Source: Rhizobium lusitanum
Lineage (GTDB): Bacteria; Pseudomonadota; Alphaproteobacteria; Rhizobiales; Rhizobiaceae
Assembly (NCBI RefSeq): GCF_014189535.1
Contig: NZ_CP050307.1
Location: 1,240,001 to 1,304,000, forward strand
Length of the DNA: 64,000 nt
Direction: 5' to 3'
Shown here: positions 42,124-51,178 of the stretch, in pieces
How positions within the stretch are numbered: position 1 is the first letter of the stretch
Layout: the number at the start of each line of letters is the position of its first letter
The notes under the pieces: generated by a model
Told to the model about the DNA's origin: nothing
What the model saw: the letters and a program-made list of their open reading frames with translations, nothing else
Databases searched by the model: none
Position numbers and translations under genes: made by a program

Positions 42124-43341
42124 TCAGGCAGCGCAGGAAGCGCTTTGCGCCACAGGGGCCGAGCGGCGGTCAAGAACGCCGCTCCAGAGGGTGAGGACGA
42201 GAGCACCAACAACCAGGATCGCACCGACCCAGGGCGTGGCGCCAAGGCCAAGCGAGGATTCCACCACCAGCCCGCCGATCCAGGCGCCGGCGGCAATGCC
42301 GAGATTGAAGGCGGCGATGTTGAGCGCCGAGGCGACATCGACGGCTGCGGGGCGCACCTCGCGGGCAAGCTGGACGACATAGAGCTGCAAGCCCGGTACA
42401 TTGGCGAAGGACAGGAAGCCGAGGGCGGCCAGCGTCGGAATGGCGAGCCATGGCGAAACGGCCGTGAAGCTGAAGAGCACGAGCACGATCGCCTGGGCGA
42501 GAAAGAGCCATGTCAGCGCCTTGACCGGATTGCCATTGGCAAGCCGTCCACCGACGACATTGCCGATGGCGATGGCGATACCATAAAGCACTAGGATCAG
42601 GCTGACGGCGGAGGCGGCAAAGCCGGTCACGTCCTGCAGGATCGAGGCGAGGAAAGTAAACGCAACGAAGGTGCCGCCGTAACCCAGTGCCGTCATGGCG
42701 AAGACGATCAGCAACCGGCCGCTTCCAAGCACGCGAAGCTGTTCACCGATACCGGCCGGCGGCGCCTTTTTCAGGTTCGACGGCAGCAACAAGGCGATGC
42801 CGGCGAAGGCAATGACGCCGAGGATGGCGACAGCGGCGAAAGTGGCGCGCCAGCCGAAGGTCTGGCCGATGAGCGTGCCGAGCGGAACACCGGTAACGAT
42901 GGCGACCGTCAGCCCCATGAACATCATGGCGATCGCCGAGGCGCGACGGTTTTCCGGCACGAGATCGGCGGCAATGGTCGAGCCGACGGAGAAGAAGACA
43001 CCGTGGGCGAAAGCCGAGAGCACCCGGGCGACGAGCAGGAACTCATAGCCGGTGCTCAACGCCGCCATGCCGTTGCCGACAATGAAGAGCGCCATCAGTC
43101 CGAGCAACAGCGGCTTGCGCTCGATGCGGCCGGTGAGTGCCGTCAGGATCGGCGCACCGAAGGTGACGCCGAGCGCGTAGACGCTGACGATGAGGCCGGC
43201 GAGCGGCAGGGTGATGTGAAGATCATTCGCGACGGTCGGCAGCAGGCCGACGATGACGAATTCGGTGGTGCCGATCGCATAGGCCGCGATCGTCAAGGCG
43301 AAGAGAGCGAGTGGCATGAGATGACCCGATCGAAAAGGCAT
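42124..43341 (-). CDS. MFS transporter (DHA1 / AraJ-like)
   Basis: A 405-residue inner-membrane protein with 12 predicted helices. LALFALTIAAYAIGTTEFVIVGLLPTVA is the typical first helix of AraJ/NepI-like drug:H+ antiporters; GRIERKPLLLGLM is the loop 2-3 motif and GVPLGTLIGQTFGWRATF is the antiporter signature C in helix 5. It exports sugars, nucleosides or drugs; the substrate is unknown. The start is either ATG 43341 or ATG 43317, the latter matching the family start better. It is divergent from a LysR gene by 121 bases and co-directional with the aldo/keto reductase. Confidence 0.88.
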   Translation of the reverse strand: MPFRSGHLMPLALFALTIAAYAIGTTEFVIVGLLPTVANDLHITLPLAGLIVSVYALGVTFGAPILTALTGRIERKPLLLGLMALFIVGNGMAALSTGYEFLLVARVLSAFAHGVFFSVGSTIAADLVPENRRASAIAMMFMGLTVAIVTGVPLGTLIGQTFGWRATFAAVAILGVIAFAGIALLLPSNLKKAPPAGIGEQLRVLGSGRLLIVFAMTALGYGGTFVAFTFLASILQDVTGFAASAVSLILVLYGIAIAIGNVVGGRLANGNPVKALTWLFLAQAIVLVLFSFTAVSPWLAIPTLAALGFLSFANVPGLQLYVVQLAREVRPAAVDVASALNIAAFNLGIAAGAWIGGLVVESSLGLGATPWVGAILVVGALVLTLWSGVLDRRSAPVAQSASCAA

Positions 43342-43462
43342 CCGGACTCATCCGGTTGCGCTGGTTCTTGTTCGGACAGAATATGGGCTCAAGACATTCG
43401 TTCGATAATCACCTATATAAACTCAACACTTGTGAATTGAATTCAAAATAGCGAGGCGAAGG

Positions 43463-44359
43463 GTGGATAATCGCGCCGGGGAAATGGATGTCTTCGTCCA
43501 GGTGGCCGAGCTTCGCAGCTTCTCGGCCGCCGGGCGGAAATTGCGCTTGTCGCCCTCCGCCGTCAGCAAGCTCATCACCCGTCTCGAAGACCGGCTCGGC
43601 ACACGCCTTCTCGTACGCACCACCCGCTCTCTGCAATTGACGCCGGAGGGCGAGGTCTATCTCGAACGGGCGCAGGCGATCCTCGCGGATATTCAGGATG
43701 CCGAGCGCATGGTCGCCGCGGGTGGAGCGGCGGTGCCTCGGGGCCAGTTGCGCGTCAGCGCCTCTGTTGCTGTCGGGGTCCGCTGCATCGTGCCAATCGT
43801 TCCGGATTTCCTGGCGCTCTATCCAGAAATCGAACTCGACATCTCCCTCAGTGATAGCGTTATCGATATTGTCGGCGAGCGCGCCGATGTCGCCATTCGC
43901 GTCGGATCGCTGCGCGACAGCTCGCTGAAAGCCCGCAAGCTGCTCGAAAGCCGCCGCGTCATCGTGGCGTCACCGGCCTATATCGCCAGGAAAGGCCGGC
44001 CGGCGACGCCGGATGATCTCGATCATCACAATTGCCTGACCTTCAATTTTCGGCCGACCTCCGAGGGCTGGGCGTTTCGCGATCCGCGCACCGGCTCCGT
44101 ATTTGTCAAACCCGTATTCGGTAACCTGCAAGCCAATAACGGGCCGACCGTGCGCAGCCTCTGCCTGGAGGGCATGGGGCTTGCCCGCGTCGGCCGGTTC
44201 CATGTGCAGCCGGATATCGAGGACGGCACACTTATACCGGTGCTGGAAGACTTCAATCCGGAGGATATCGAGCTGATCCATGCCGTCTATGCCGGCCATG
44301 ATCATCTTGCCGCCCGCATCCGCGCCTTTATCGACTTCCTGGCTTCGCGAATCGCGTAA
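43463..44359 (+). CDS. LysR-family transcriptional regulator
   Basis: A 298-residue LTTR starting with GTG, with GCGAGGCGAAG before it. The HTH reads LRSFSAAGRKLRLSPSAVSKLITRLEDRLGTRLLVRTTRSLQLT (about 17-60) and a complete effector domain follows. Another in-frame ATG at 43484 is the alternative start. It is divergent from the MFS/aldo-keto reductase operon, which it most likely regulates. The intergenic region holds a short AT-rich stretch (TATATAAACTCAACA) suitable as a promoter. Confidence 0.88.
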   Translation: MDNRAGEMDVFVQVAELRSFSAAGRKLRLSPSAVSKLITRLEDRLGTRLLVRTTRSLQLTPEGEVYLERAQAILADIQDAERMVAAGGAAVPRGQLRVSASVAVGVRCIVPIVPDFLALYPEIELDISLSDSVIDIVGERADVAIRVGSLRDSSLKARKLLESRRVIVASPAYIARKGRPATPDDLDHHNCLTFNFRPTSEGWAFRDPRTGSVFVKPVFGNLQANNGPTVRSLCLEGMGLARVGRFHVQPDIEDGTLIPVLEDFNPEDIELIHAVYAGHDHLAARIRAFIDFLASRIA

Positions 44360-44394
44360 AACGACATGGATATTTCCTAGGCAGAGAGCAAGAT

Positions 44395-45054
44395 TTGGAA
44401 ACGGCGCTTTACCTCCCGATCAAGAATTTCCTTGAGGCGGCCGGCTATATAGTGAAGGGCGAGATCGGCAATTGCGATCTCGTCGGGCTCAGCGATGACG
44501 AACCGCCTGTTGTCGTCATCTGCGAGTTGAAGCTGAGTTTCAATCTCGAACTCGTGCTACAGGCCGTCGACAGGGCTGCGGCCAGCGACGAGGTCTGGAT
44601 CGCAGCCCGTGTCTCGGCAAAGGGCAAGGGGCGGGAGAGCGACCGCCGCTTTCGCGATCTCTGCCGCCGGCTCGGCTTCGGCATGCTGGCGGTCTCCGAT
44701 AGCGGCCTGGTCGATATCATCGTCAGTCCGATCGCGTTGATGCCGCGCAAGAATCTCCGCAAGCGTTCGCGTCTTGTCGAGGAACATCGGCGGCGCAAGG
44801 GCGACCCAGCACTCGGCGGCAGCACGCGCTCGCCGATCATGACCGCCTATCGCCAGCAGGCCCTCGCCTGTGCGGCCGCCATCCAGAATGGTCTGCAACG
44901 CCCGAAGGATATTCGCGCCAACGCCCCAAAAGCCGCCCAAATCCTGCAGGATAATGTCTATGGCTGGTTCGAGCGGGTCGATCGCGGGATTTACAGCTTA
45001 ACCGCGCTTGGTGCGGAAGCATTGAGCCGCTGGCCACAGACAGAAACCTCTTGA
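44395..45054 (+). CDS. DUF2161-like protein, putative PD-(D/E)XK nuclease fold
   Basis: A 219-residue cytoplasmic protein with TTG start and weak GAGAG upstream. The N-terminal region LYLPIKNFLEAAGYIVKGEIGNCDLVG ... VVVICELKLSF fits the PD-(D/E)xK core (D ... ExK), followed by QAVDRAAASDEVWIAA. The C-terminal third (about 150-215) reads like a small winged helix (QRPKDIRANAPKAAQILQDNVYGWFERVDRGIYSLTALG). This matches DUF2161 proteins of alphaproteobacteria, whose role is not known. It follows the LysR gene by 35 bases, probably by chance. Confidence 0.75.
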   Translation: METALYLPIKNFLEAAGYIVKGEIGNCDLVGLSDDEPPVVVICELKLSFNLELVLQAVDRAAASDEVWIAARVSAKGKGRESDRRFRDLCRRLGFGMLAVSDSGLVDIIVSPIALMPRKNLRKRSRLVEEHRRRKGDPALGGSTRSPIMTAYRQQALACAAAIQNGLQRPKDIRANAPKAAQILQDNVYGWFERVDRGIYSLTALGAEALSRWPQTETS

Positions 45055-45328
45055 GCAGAAAGATGGAATAATTCCGGCAAACCCACATTAAATATTGGTA
45101 ATATTCTTAAATTTTTGCAATAAAAACATGATCAATATTTAATTTGTAAAATTCAATTGGCGGATCATATTAATCATCAACGCCAATTCATTTTTATACT
45201 TTGCGTTCCTCAGTAAATTTGGAAGCAAAGGCTCCCGGAAGGAGTTGGCGCCCACCCGTACGACGCCTGGTCCCTGACATGGACCCAAGACGCCATATCG
45301 CCAACGATCTCGTAAAGGGACTTTTGCC

Positions 45329-46825
45329 ATGTCATCTCTTCTCCGTAAACATCGCACTGCCGCCATCGTCGGAGCCGCCATCATCGCCGGCGCCCTGCCC
45401 TTCGCCTTCAACGCCTCCACCGTCGCCTCGGCCGCCGAACCCAGCGGCATCATCGCGCCCGGCGGCTCCTTCGCACCGATCGTCGATGCCGACAAGCCGG
45501 CCGTCGTCACCGTCACCACGACGATGAAGGCGACCGACACCAGCGCGGATACCAGCAACTCGCCGATGGACGAGCAGTTCCGCCAGTTCTTCGAGAACCA
45601 GGGCATCCCCTTCCCGCAGCAACAGGCGCCACAGCATCGTCAGAGCCAGAGTGCCATGGCGCTCGGCTCCGGCTTCATCATCAGCGCTGATGGCGTCATC
45701 GTCACCAACAATCACGTCATTCAGAACGCTACCGACATCAAGGTGACCCTGGACGACGGCACCGAACTGCCCGCCAAGCTTCTCGGCGCCGACCCCAAGT
45801 CCGACCTTGCCGTCCTGAAAATACAGGCACCCAAGCCGCTCGCCACCGTCGCCTGGGGCGATTCCGACAAACTAAAGCTCGGCGACCAGATCCTGGCGAT
45901 CGGCAACCCCTTCGGCATCGGCACGACGGTTACCGCCGGCATTGTCTCGGCTCGCGGCCGTGACCTACACAGCGGTCCCTATGACGACTTCATCCAGATC
46001 GACGCCCCGATCAACCACGGCAATTCCGGTGGTCCGCTGGTCGACCGCGACGGCAATGTCGTCGGCATCAACACCGCCATCTATTCACCGAACGGCGGTA
46101 GCGTCGGCGTCGGCTTCGCCATCCCGTCTGATCAAGCCAAGGCGATCGTCGCCAAGCTGGAAAAGAACGGCTCCATCGATCACGGCTATCTCGGCGTCGC
46201 CATCCAGCCGGTCACGTCAGATATCGCCAATGCGGTTGGCCTGTCGCAGGCGCAAGGCGCCCTGGTCGCCAGTGTTAACGACGACACTCCGGCCGCCCGC
46301 GCCGGCATCAAGAGCGGCGACATCGTCACGGCCGTCAATAATGAGGCCGTGAAGACGCCCAAGGATCTGTCGCGCCTGGTCGCCGATCTTTCCCCCGGCG
46401 ACAAGCGCTCGCTGACCGTCTGGCGCGATGGCAAGAACATGGACGTTAATGTCACCATCGGCGGCAATGACGACGGCAAGCAGGCCGCCAACGACAGCGG
46501 CGATGGCAAGGTCCAGCCCTCCAACCAGCCGAGCATCGGCGTCGGTCTTGCCAATCTGACCCCCGATCTGCGGGAGCAGCTGAACCTGCCCCATAGTGTC
46601 CAGGGCGCAGTCGTCGCCAGCGTCAATCCGGACAAGTCGGCCGCTGCCGCCGGCATCCAGGCCGGTGACCTCATCGTCTCGGTCAACGACCAGCCGGTCC
46701 ATAACGCCCACGATGTCCAGAGTGCGGTCGCAGAGGCCGGCAAGGCGGGCCGCAAATCCGTCTTGCTGCTGATCGAACGTGGCGGTGACAAGACCTTCGT
46801 GGCCGTACCGTTCTCGGCCGCTTGA
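45329..46825 (+). CDS. Do/DegP (HtrA)-family serine endoprotease
   Basis: A 498-residue periplasmic protease. A signal peptide (1-33) is followed by a trypsin-like domain with the triad His129 (VTNNHVIQ), Asp159 (KSDLAVLK) and Ser233 (GNSGGPLV), then two PDZ domains (about 285-375 and 400-495, starting YLGVAIQ and SIGVGLANLTP). It degrades or refolds damaged envelope proteins. It has its own promoter region of 270 AT-rich bases and a strong terminator, so it is monocistronic. Rhizobia have several paralogues; this one has the usual two-PDZ form. Confidence 0.95.
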   Translation: MSSLLRKHRTAAIVGAAIIAGALPFAFNASTVASAAEPSGIIAPGGSFAPIVDADKPAVVTVTTTMKATDTSADTSNSPMDEQFRQFFENQGIPFPQQQAPQHRQSQSAMALGSGFIISADGVIVTNNHVIQNATDIKVTLDDGTELPAKLLGADPKSDLAVLKIQAPKPLATVAWGDSDKLKLGDQILAIGNPFGIGTTVTAGIVSARGRDLHSGPYDDFIQIDAPINHGNSGGPLVDRDGNVVGINTAIYSPNGGSVGVGFAIPSDQAKAIVAKLEKNGSIDHGYLGVAIQPVTSDIANAVGLSQAQGALVASVNDDTPAARAGIKSGDIVTAVNNEAVKTPKDLSRLVADLSPGDKRSLTVWRDGKNMDVNVTIGGNDDGKQAANDSGDGKVQPSNQPSIGVGLANLTPDLREQLNLPHSVQGAVVASVNPDKSAAAAGIQAGDLIVSVNDQPVHNAHDVQSAVAEAGKAGRKSVLLLIERGGDKTFVAVPFSAA

Positions 46826-46843
46826 ACCCCGAGCAAGTCATCG

Positions 46844-46885
46844 ATAGCCCCGCTTCTGGCAACGGAAGCGGGGCTATATCTTTTT
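46844..46885 (+). terminator. Rho-independent terminator of the DegP-like gene
   Basis: ATAGCCCCGCTTC (46844-46856) pairs perfectly with GAAGCGGGGCTAT (46865-46877) around an eight-base loop, followed by ATCTTTTT. Confidence 0.9.
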
Positions 46886-47102
46886 CTGGAACCGTCGATA
46901 GCGATGGGCGATCATTTCCACAGAAGACATGTTTCCGCCTCACACCCTGATCTTTTTGTCCAAACTCTGCCTTGGTGATGATAAAGAAGGAAGAGAGCGG
47001 TGGGTATCAACCACCCGTCGGCGGGCTTATGTCCCGCTGATAACATCGATGGCATAAGGGCTTCAGGACTTTGGTCGGGGCTGAGCGGCAGCAGGAGTTG
47101 GA

Positions 47103-47738
47103 GTGACCGATCCTTACGACATTCTCGGCGTCGGGCGCGATGCGAGCGACGAGCAGATCAAGGCCGCCTATCGCAAGCGGGCGAAAGGGGCACATCCTGA
47201 TTCCGGCGGCGATGCCGAGGCCTTCGGGCGGCTGAAGAAGGCCCATGAGCTGCTTCTGGACCCCGTCCGCCGCAAGGTCTTCGACGATACTGGCTATGAC
47301 GTCGAACTGACCGACGCCGTCGATCTGCAGGCATTGGTCGCCATCGAAAAACTGATCACCGACATGGTTCTGGACGAACGCGAGCCGGGAACCTTCGATC
47401 CGGTGGCTCATATGCGCGCCAGCCTTCTGGAAGAAATCCGCAAGGCGAACTTCAGCAAAAGCGAGCTGGAGCGCCATTCCGACCGCATTCGCCTGCATCT
47501 GGACCGCATTGGCAAACGCCCCGGCAAGGATGTCGTCGGCCATATGTTGCGTGCCCGCATCAAGGCTATCGCCACGGCGATCGGCGAGACGGATGCCAAG
47601 ATTGGCGCCACCGAGCGCGCCTGCGACATGCTCGACGGCTACCTCTATGTGATGGATACGCCGATGCTAGAGGACGAGGACGGAGAACCGGAAATCGAAT
47701 GGGATGAGGCGCTTGAGGCCCGTTCCGCCGCCCAGTAA
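47103..47738 (+). CDS. J-domain (DnaJ-like) protein
   Basis: A 211-residue protein starting with GTG. The N-terminal J domain (1-70) is DPYDILGVGRDASDEQIKAAYRKRAKGAHPDSGGD with an intact HPD tripeptide, so it should stimulate an Hsp70 ATPase. The rest (70-211) is helical and charged and is not a zinc-finger or client-binding domain of canonical DnaJ. It is a stand-alone J protein, type III. The neighbours do not point to a particular client. Confidence 0.87.
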   Translation: MTDPYDILGVGRDASDEQIKAAYRKRAKGAHPDSGGDAEAFGRLKKAHELLLDPVRRKVFDDTGYDVELTDAVDLQALVAIEKLITDMVLDEREPGTFDPVAHMRASLLEEIRKANFSKSELERHSDRIRLHLDRIGKRPGKDVVGHMLRARIKAIATAIGETDAKIGATERACDMLDGYLYVMDTPMLEDEDGEPEIEWDEALEARSAAQ

Positions 47739-47872
47739 TCTCCCCGAGTGATATGCCTCCTCCGATGCCGGAACTTTCGGCCGGCAATCGGGTTTTCCTT
47801 CCGTGTTGTTGTCGAAATCCGATGGCGCCATGCGACCAGCATCGGCGTAACGGATCACGCAGGGAGGATATC

Positions 47873-48586
47873 ATGATCAACGAAGACGGTTATGTGCCGG
47901 CATCCGAGCTGGCGCAAAGAAACGGCGTACGATTTCCGAACGAAAGCATCGAATACCGGCAGGCGCGTGACGCGCTGCTGGCCGAGGAGATCGAGCTTCG
48001 CCGGCATATCGAGCGCGTCGCGGCACAACGGCGTGCATTGCCCCCGGGCGGGATAGTGAAGAAGCATTATCAGTTCAACAGCCCCGACGGCCCCCTCGAC
48101 TTCGCCGATTTGTTCGACGACAAGGAGAGCCTGCTGGTCTATAGCTTCATGTTCGGTCCTGAGCGGACGCAGCCCTGCCCGATGTGCACATGCCTGCTTT
48201 CGGCGCTCGAGGGCGAGGTGCTCGACATCGAGCAGCGGATGGCCATCGCCATCGTGGCGCGGTCGCCAATCGACAGGCTGATGGATTTCAAGCGGGAGCG
48301 CGGCTGGCGCAATCTGCCGCTCTATTCCGACCCGACCGGCGAGTATAGCCGTGACTATCGCGCACTCGGCCCCAACGGCAGCGACGATGCCGCCGTAAAC
48401 GTGTTCACTCGACGGGACGGAACGATCCGGCATTTCTGGGGCGAGGAGATGGGTCCGGTGACGGCCGATCCCGGCCAGGATCCGCGCGGTGCACCCGACC
48501 TCATGCCGTTGTGGACGATCCTCGACATGACGCCCGAGGGACGGGCAAGGGACTGGTATCCGAAGCTGTCCTATGGACACGCGTAA
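47873..48586 (+). CDS. DUF899 family (thioredoxin-like) protein
   Basis: A 237-residue protein. EEIELRRHIERVAAQRRALPPGG, LFDDKESLLVYSFMFG, PCPMCTCLLSALEG and TIRHFWGEEM are DUF899 features, a thioredoxin-like fold with a CPMC pair at the expected active-site position. It may be a redox protein; the reaction is unknown. GGGAGGAT lies before the ATG at 47873, about 135 bases after the J-domain gene. An extra upstream stretch of open frame has no ribosome binding site. Confidence 0.85.
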   Translation: MINEDGYVPASELAQRNGVRFPNESIEYRQARDALLAEEIELRRHIERVAAQRRALPPGGIVKKHYQFNSPDGPLDFADLFDDKESLLVYSFMFGPERTQPCPMCTCLLSALEGEVLDIEQRMAIAIVARSPIDRLMDFKRERGWRNLPLYSDPTGEYSRDYRALGPNGSDDAAVNVFTRRDGTIRHFWGEEMGPVTADPGQDPRGAPDLMPLWTILDMTPEGRARDWYPKLSYGHA

Positions 48587-48818
48587 CCAGCGTATACCAT
48601 CCGCCGGCCGGACCACCCGGCAGAGGCACGCTGAAGCCCGTCTGAGGGGATGACAGCGGCCGGCACGTCGGCTATAAAATCGACGCGACTCATGAAGGAG
48701 GCTCGTTCGATGAGAAATTTCGGCACCCATAAACGCTGAACAGCGCTGCCGGATGTGGACTGCTGTTCCGTCCATTCTTGTCTGATCCTGTCTTCTCCCA
48801 TGCCCATGGAGGGCATTC

Positions 48819-50540
48819 ATGCTTCGTCGCTTTTTCTCCTATTATGCGCGTTACAAGACGCTGTTTTTCCTCGATTTCGGCTGTGCTGTCGTCGCGGGCC
48901 TGCTCGAACTGGGCTTTCCGCTGGCCGTCAAGCTCTTTGTCGACCAGCTATTGCCGGGCCGTGACTGGGGCCTGATCGCTGCAACCACCGCCGTGCTGTT
49001 GATGGTCTACGCGATATCGACCGGCCTGTCGGCGATCGTCAATTATTGGGGCCATGCGCTCGGCATCTCGATCGAATCCGACATGCGCCGTCAGGCCTTC
49101 GAGCATATCCAGAAGCTCTCCTTCCGCTATTTCGACAACAACAAGACCGGGCACCTGATCACTCACGTCACCAAGGATCTCGAGGAAGTGGGCGAGATTG
49201 CCCATCACGGTCCCGAGGACCTGTTCATCGCCATCATGACCTTCATCGGCGCCTTCCTGCTGATGTTCTCGGTGCATTGGAAGCTGGCGCTGCTGACGAC
49301 GACGATCGTGCCCTTCATGACCTGGCTGGTCAGCCGCTATGGCGCCAAGATGACCAAGAATTCGCGCAGCCTGTTCGGCAAGGTCGGCGACTTCAACACG
49401 CGCATGCAGGAAACCGTCGGCGGCATCCGCGTGGTCAAGGCTTTTGCCAACGAGACGTACGAAAGCCAGCTATTTGCCGGCCATAACGAAGATTACAAAG
49501 CCACCAAGCTGGATGGCTACGCCTATATGACGGCGGGCATAGCGCTGAGCTATTTCAGCACGCGCGTGGTGCAACTTGTCGTCATGATGGCCGGAACCTG
49601 GTACGTCATGTCGGGGGAACTGACCTATGGCGGCTTCATCAGCTTCCTGCTTCTGATCAACGTTTTCTTCCGCCCGATCGACAAAATCACGTCGGTGATC
49701 GAGACCTATCCCAAGGGCATTGCCGGCTTTAAGCGCTTCCTGTCGCTGATCGACACGCAGCCGGATCTTGCCGACAGACCGAACGCCACAGAGGTCAAGC
49801 AGCTCAAGGGCGATATCGCCTACAAGGACGTCAGCTTTGGCTATTCCGAGCACGGCACGATCTTCGAGGGCCTGAACCTGACGATCGCGGCCGGCGAGAC
49901 CGTGGCTTTCGTCGGCGCTTCGGGAACGGGCAAGACGACGATCTGCTCGCTGCTGCCGCGTTTCTACGACGTGACGGGTGGAAGCATCAGCATCGACGGC
50001 ATCGACATCCGCGACATGACGCAGGCCTCCCTGCGCAGCCAGATCGGCATCGTGCAGCAGGACGTGTTCCTGTTCGGCTCGACCATTCGCGAAAACATCG
50101 CTTATGGACGGCTCGGCGCGACCGATCAGGAAATCATGGAGGCGCTGCGCCGCGCATCGCTCGACGAATTTGTGTTGTCTCTGCCGGATGGCTTGGACAC
50201 GCCGACCGGCGAACGCGGTGTGAAGCTCTCGGGCGGGCAGAAACAGCGTCTCGCCATCGCCCGCATCTTCCTCAAGAACCCGCCGATCCTCATCCTCGAC
50301 GAAGCGACATCCGCGCTCGACACCGCCACCGAATATGCCATCCAGCAGGCACTGGCCGACCTGTCGACGGGGCGCACGACCCTGGTGGTGGCACACCGGC
50401 TCGCCACCATCCGCAACGCCGACCGCATCATCGTCATGGGGCCGAACGGCATCATCGAGCAAGGCACGCATGTTGAACTGCTGGCCCGCGACGGCGCCTA
50501 TGCACGGCTGCACAACGCCCAGTTCGGAGCCTTGGTATAA
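48819..50540 (+). CDS. ABC exporter, permease-ATPase fusion (MsbA-like)
   Basis: A 573-residue half-transporter. Six transmembrane helices lie in residues 10-290; the ATPase domain follows with Walker A GASGTGKTT (near 369), signature KLSGGQKQRLAIARIF, Walker B ILILDEATSALD and H-loop VAHR. Such homodimers export lipids, drugs or peptides; the substrate is not evident. GGAGGG lies nine bases before the ATG. It is monocistronic. Confidence 0.9.
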   Translation: MLRRFFSYYARYKTLFFLDFGCAVVAGLLELGFPLAVKLFVDQLLPGRDWGLIAATTAVLLMVYAISTGLSAIVNYWGHALGISIESDMRRQAFEHIQKLSFRYFDNNKTGHLITHVTKDLEEVGEIAHHGPEDLFIAIMTFIGAFLLMFSVHWKLALLTTTIVPFMTWLVSRYGAKMTKNSRSLFGKVGDFNTRMQETVGGIRVVKAFANETYESQLFAGHNEDYKATKLDGYAYMTAGIALSYFSTRVVQLVVMMAGTWYVMSGELTYGGFISFLLLINVFFRPIDKITSVIETYPKGIAGFKRFLSLIDTQPDLADRPNATEVKQLKGDIAYKDVSFGYSEHGTIFEGLNLTIAAGETVAFVGASGTGKTTICSLLPRFYDVTGGSISIDGIDIRDMTQASLRSQIGIVQQDVFLFGSTIRENIAYGRLGATDQEIMEALRRASLDEFVLSLPDGLDTPTGERGVKLSGGQKQRLAIARIFLKNPPILILDEATSALDTATEYAIQQALADLSTGRTTLVVAHRLATIRNADRIIVMGPNGIIEQGTHVELLARDGAYARLHNAQFGALV

Positions 50541-50738
50541 CCGTGTCATGAAAGCGTCCTGCCATCTCGCGATGGCAGGAACACGCCTGGTCGCCTGACC
50601 AAAGTGCACGCACCACGTCCGTAAATTTCGCAACAAATGAGAACACACCGCAAAAGACGGATGCGTATCATCCTTCCGGCTAACGGCATCTCGATAACAA
50701 GAGATTGCACATGTCAGGAATGCATAAAGGATATGCCA

Positions 50739-51119
50739 ATGAAGATCGCCTTCATCGCGCTGGGTTTGACAGCAGTCATGACGATGGGCCTCATCACGCC
50801 CGCCGTTGCTCAAATCGTTATCAACAATGATCAATCACCGGATGTCGATTCCGACCAGACCGATAGCCAAACAGAGGCCAACTTTCTTCACGCCTGGAAC
50901 CGCCATCACGACTCGTCCAACCGTTGGGGAGAGCCCCGCGGCAACTACGGCCCAAACGATGTCATCCAACTCCTGGAGAGACGCGGTTATAGGGTGAGAG
51001 ACGTCAATGACGTGGGTGAGCGTTTTCTGGTCAGGGCAACGCGCGACGGTGACAAGCTCCTGGTGAGCGTGTCGCGGAGAGGCGAAATCATGGGTGTAGT
51101 CCACGATCGCGAGTATTGA
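50739..51119 (+). CDS. Small exported PepSY-like protein
   Basis: A 126-residue protein with a clear signal peptide (1-24, cleavage after PAVAQ). The mature N-terminal half is acidic and low-complexity (NNDQSPDVDSDQTDSQTE); the C-terminal half DVIQLLERRGYRVRDVNDVGERFLVRATRDGDKLLVSVSRRGEIMGV resembles a PepSY module, a fold that binds peptidases or metals. AAAGGA is seven bases before the ATG at 50739; ATG 50733 is too close to it. It may act as an envelope stress factor; no partner is visible. Confidence 0.72.
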   Translation: MKIAFIALGLTAVMTMGLITPAVAQIVINNDQSPDVDSDQTDSQTEANFLHAWNRHHDSSNRWGEPRGNYGPNDVIQLLERRGYRVRDVNDVGERFLVRATRDGDKLLVSVSRRGEIMGVVHDREY

Positions 51120-51178
51120 GCCACTGCCGCCGCAGCAAAGCACTACGGCGGCAGAAATCCTGAGAACACGCGTAGCCG

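Noticed and set aside
49470..50834. 454-codon minus-strand open frame antisense to the ABC exporter
   Set aside because: It covers the ATPase domain of a clear ABC exporter in antisense and has no recognisable features.
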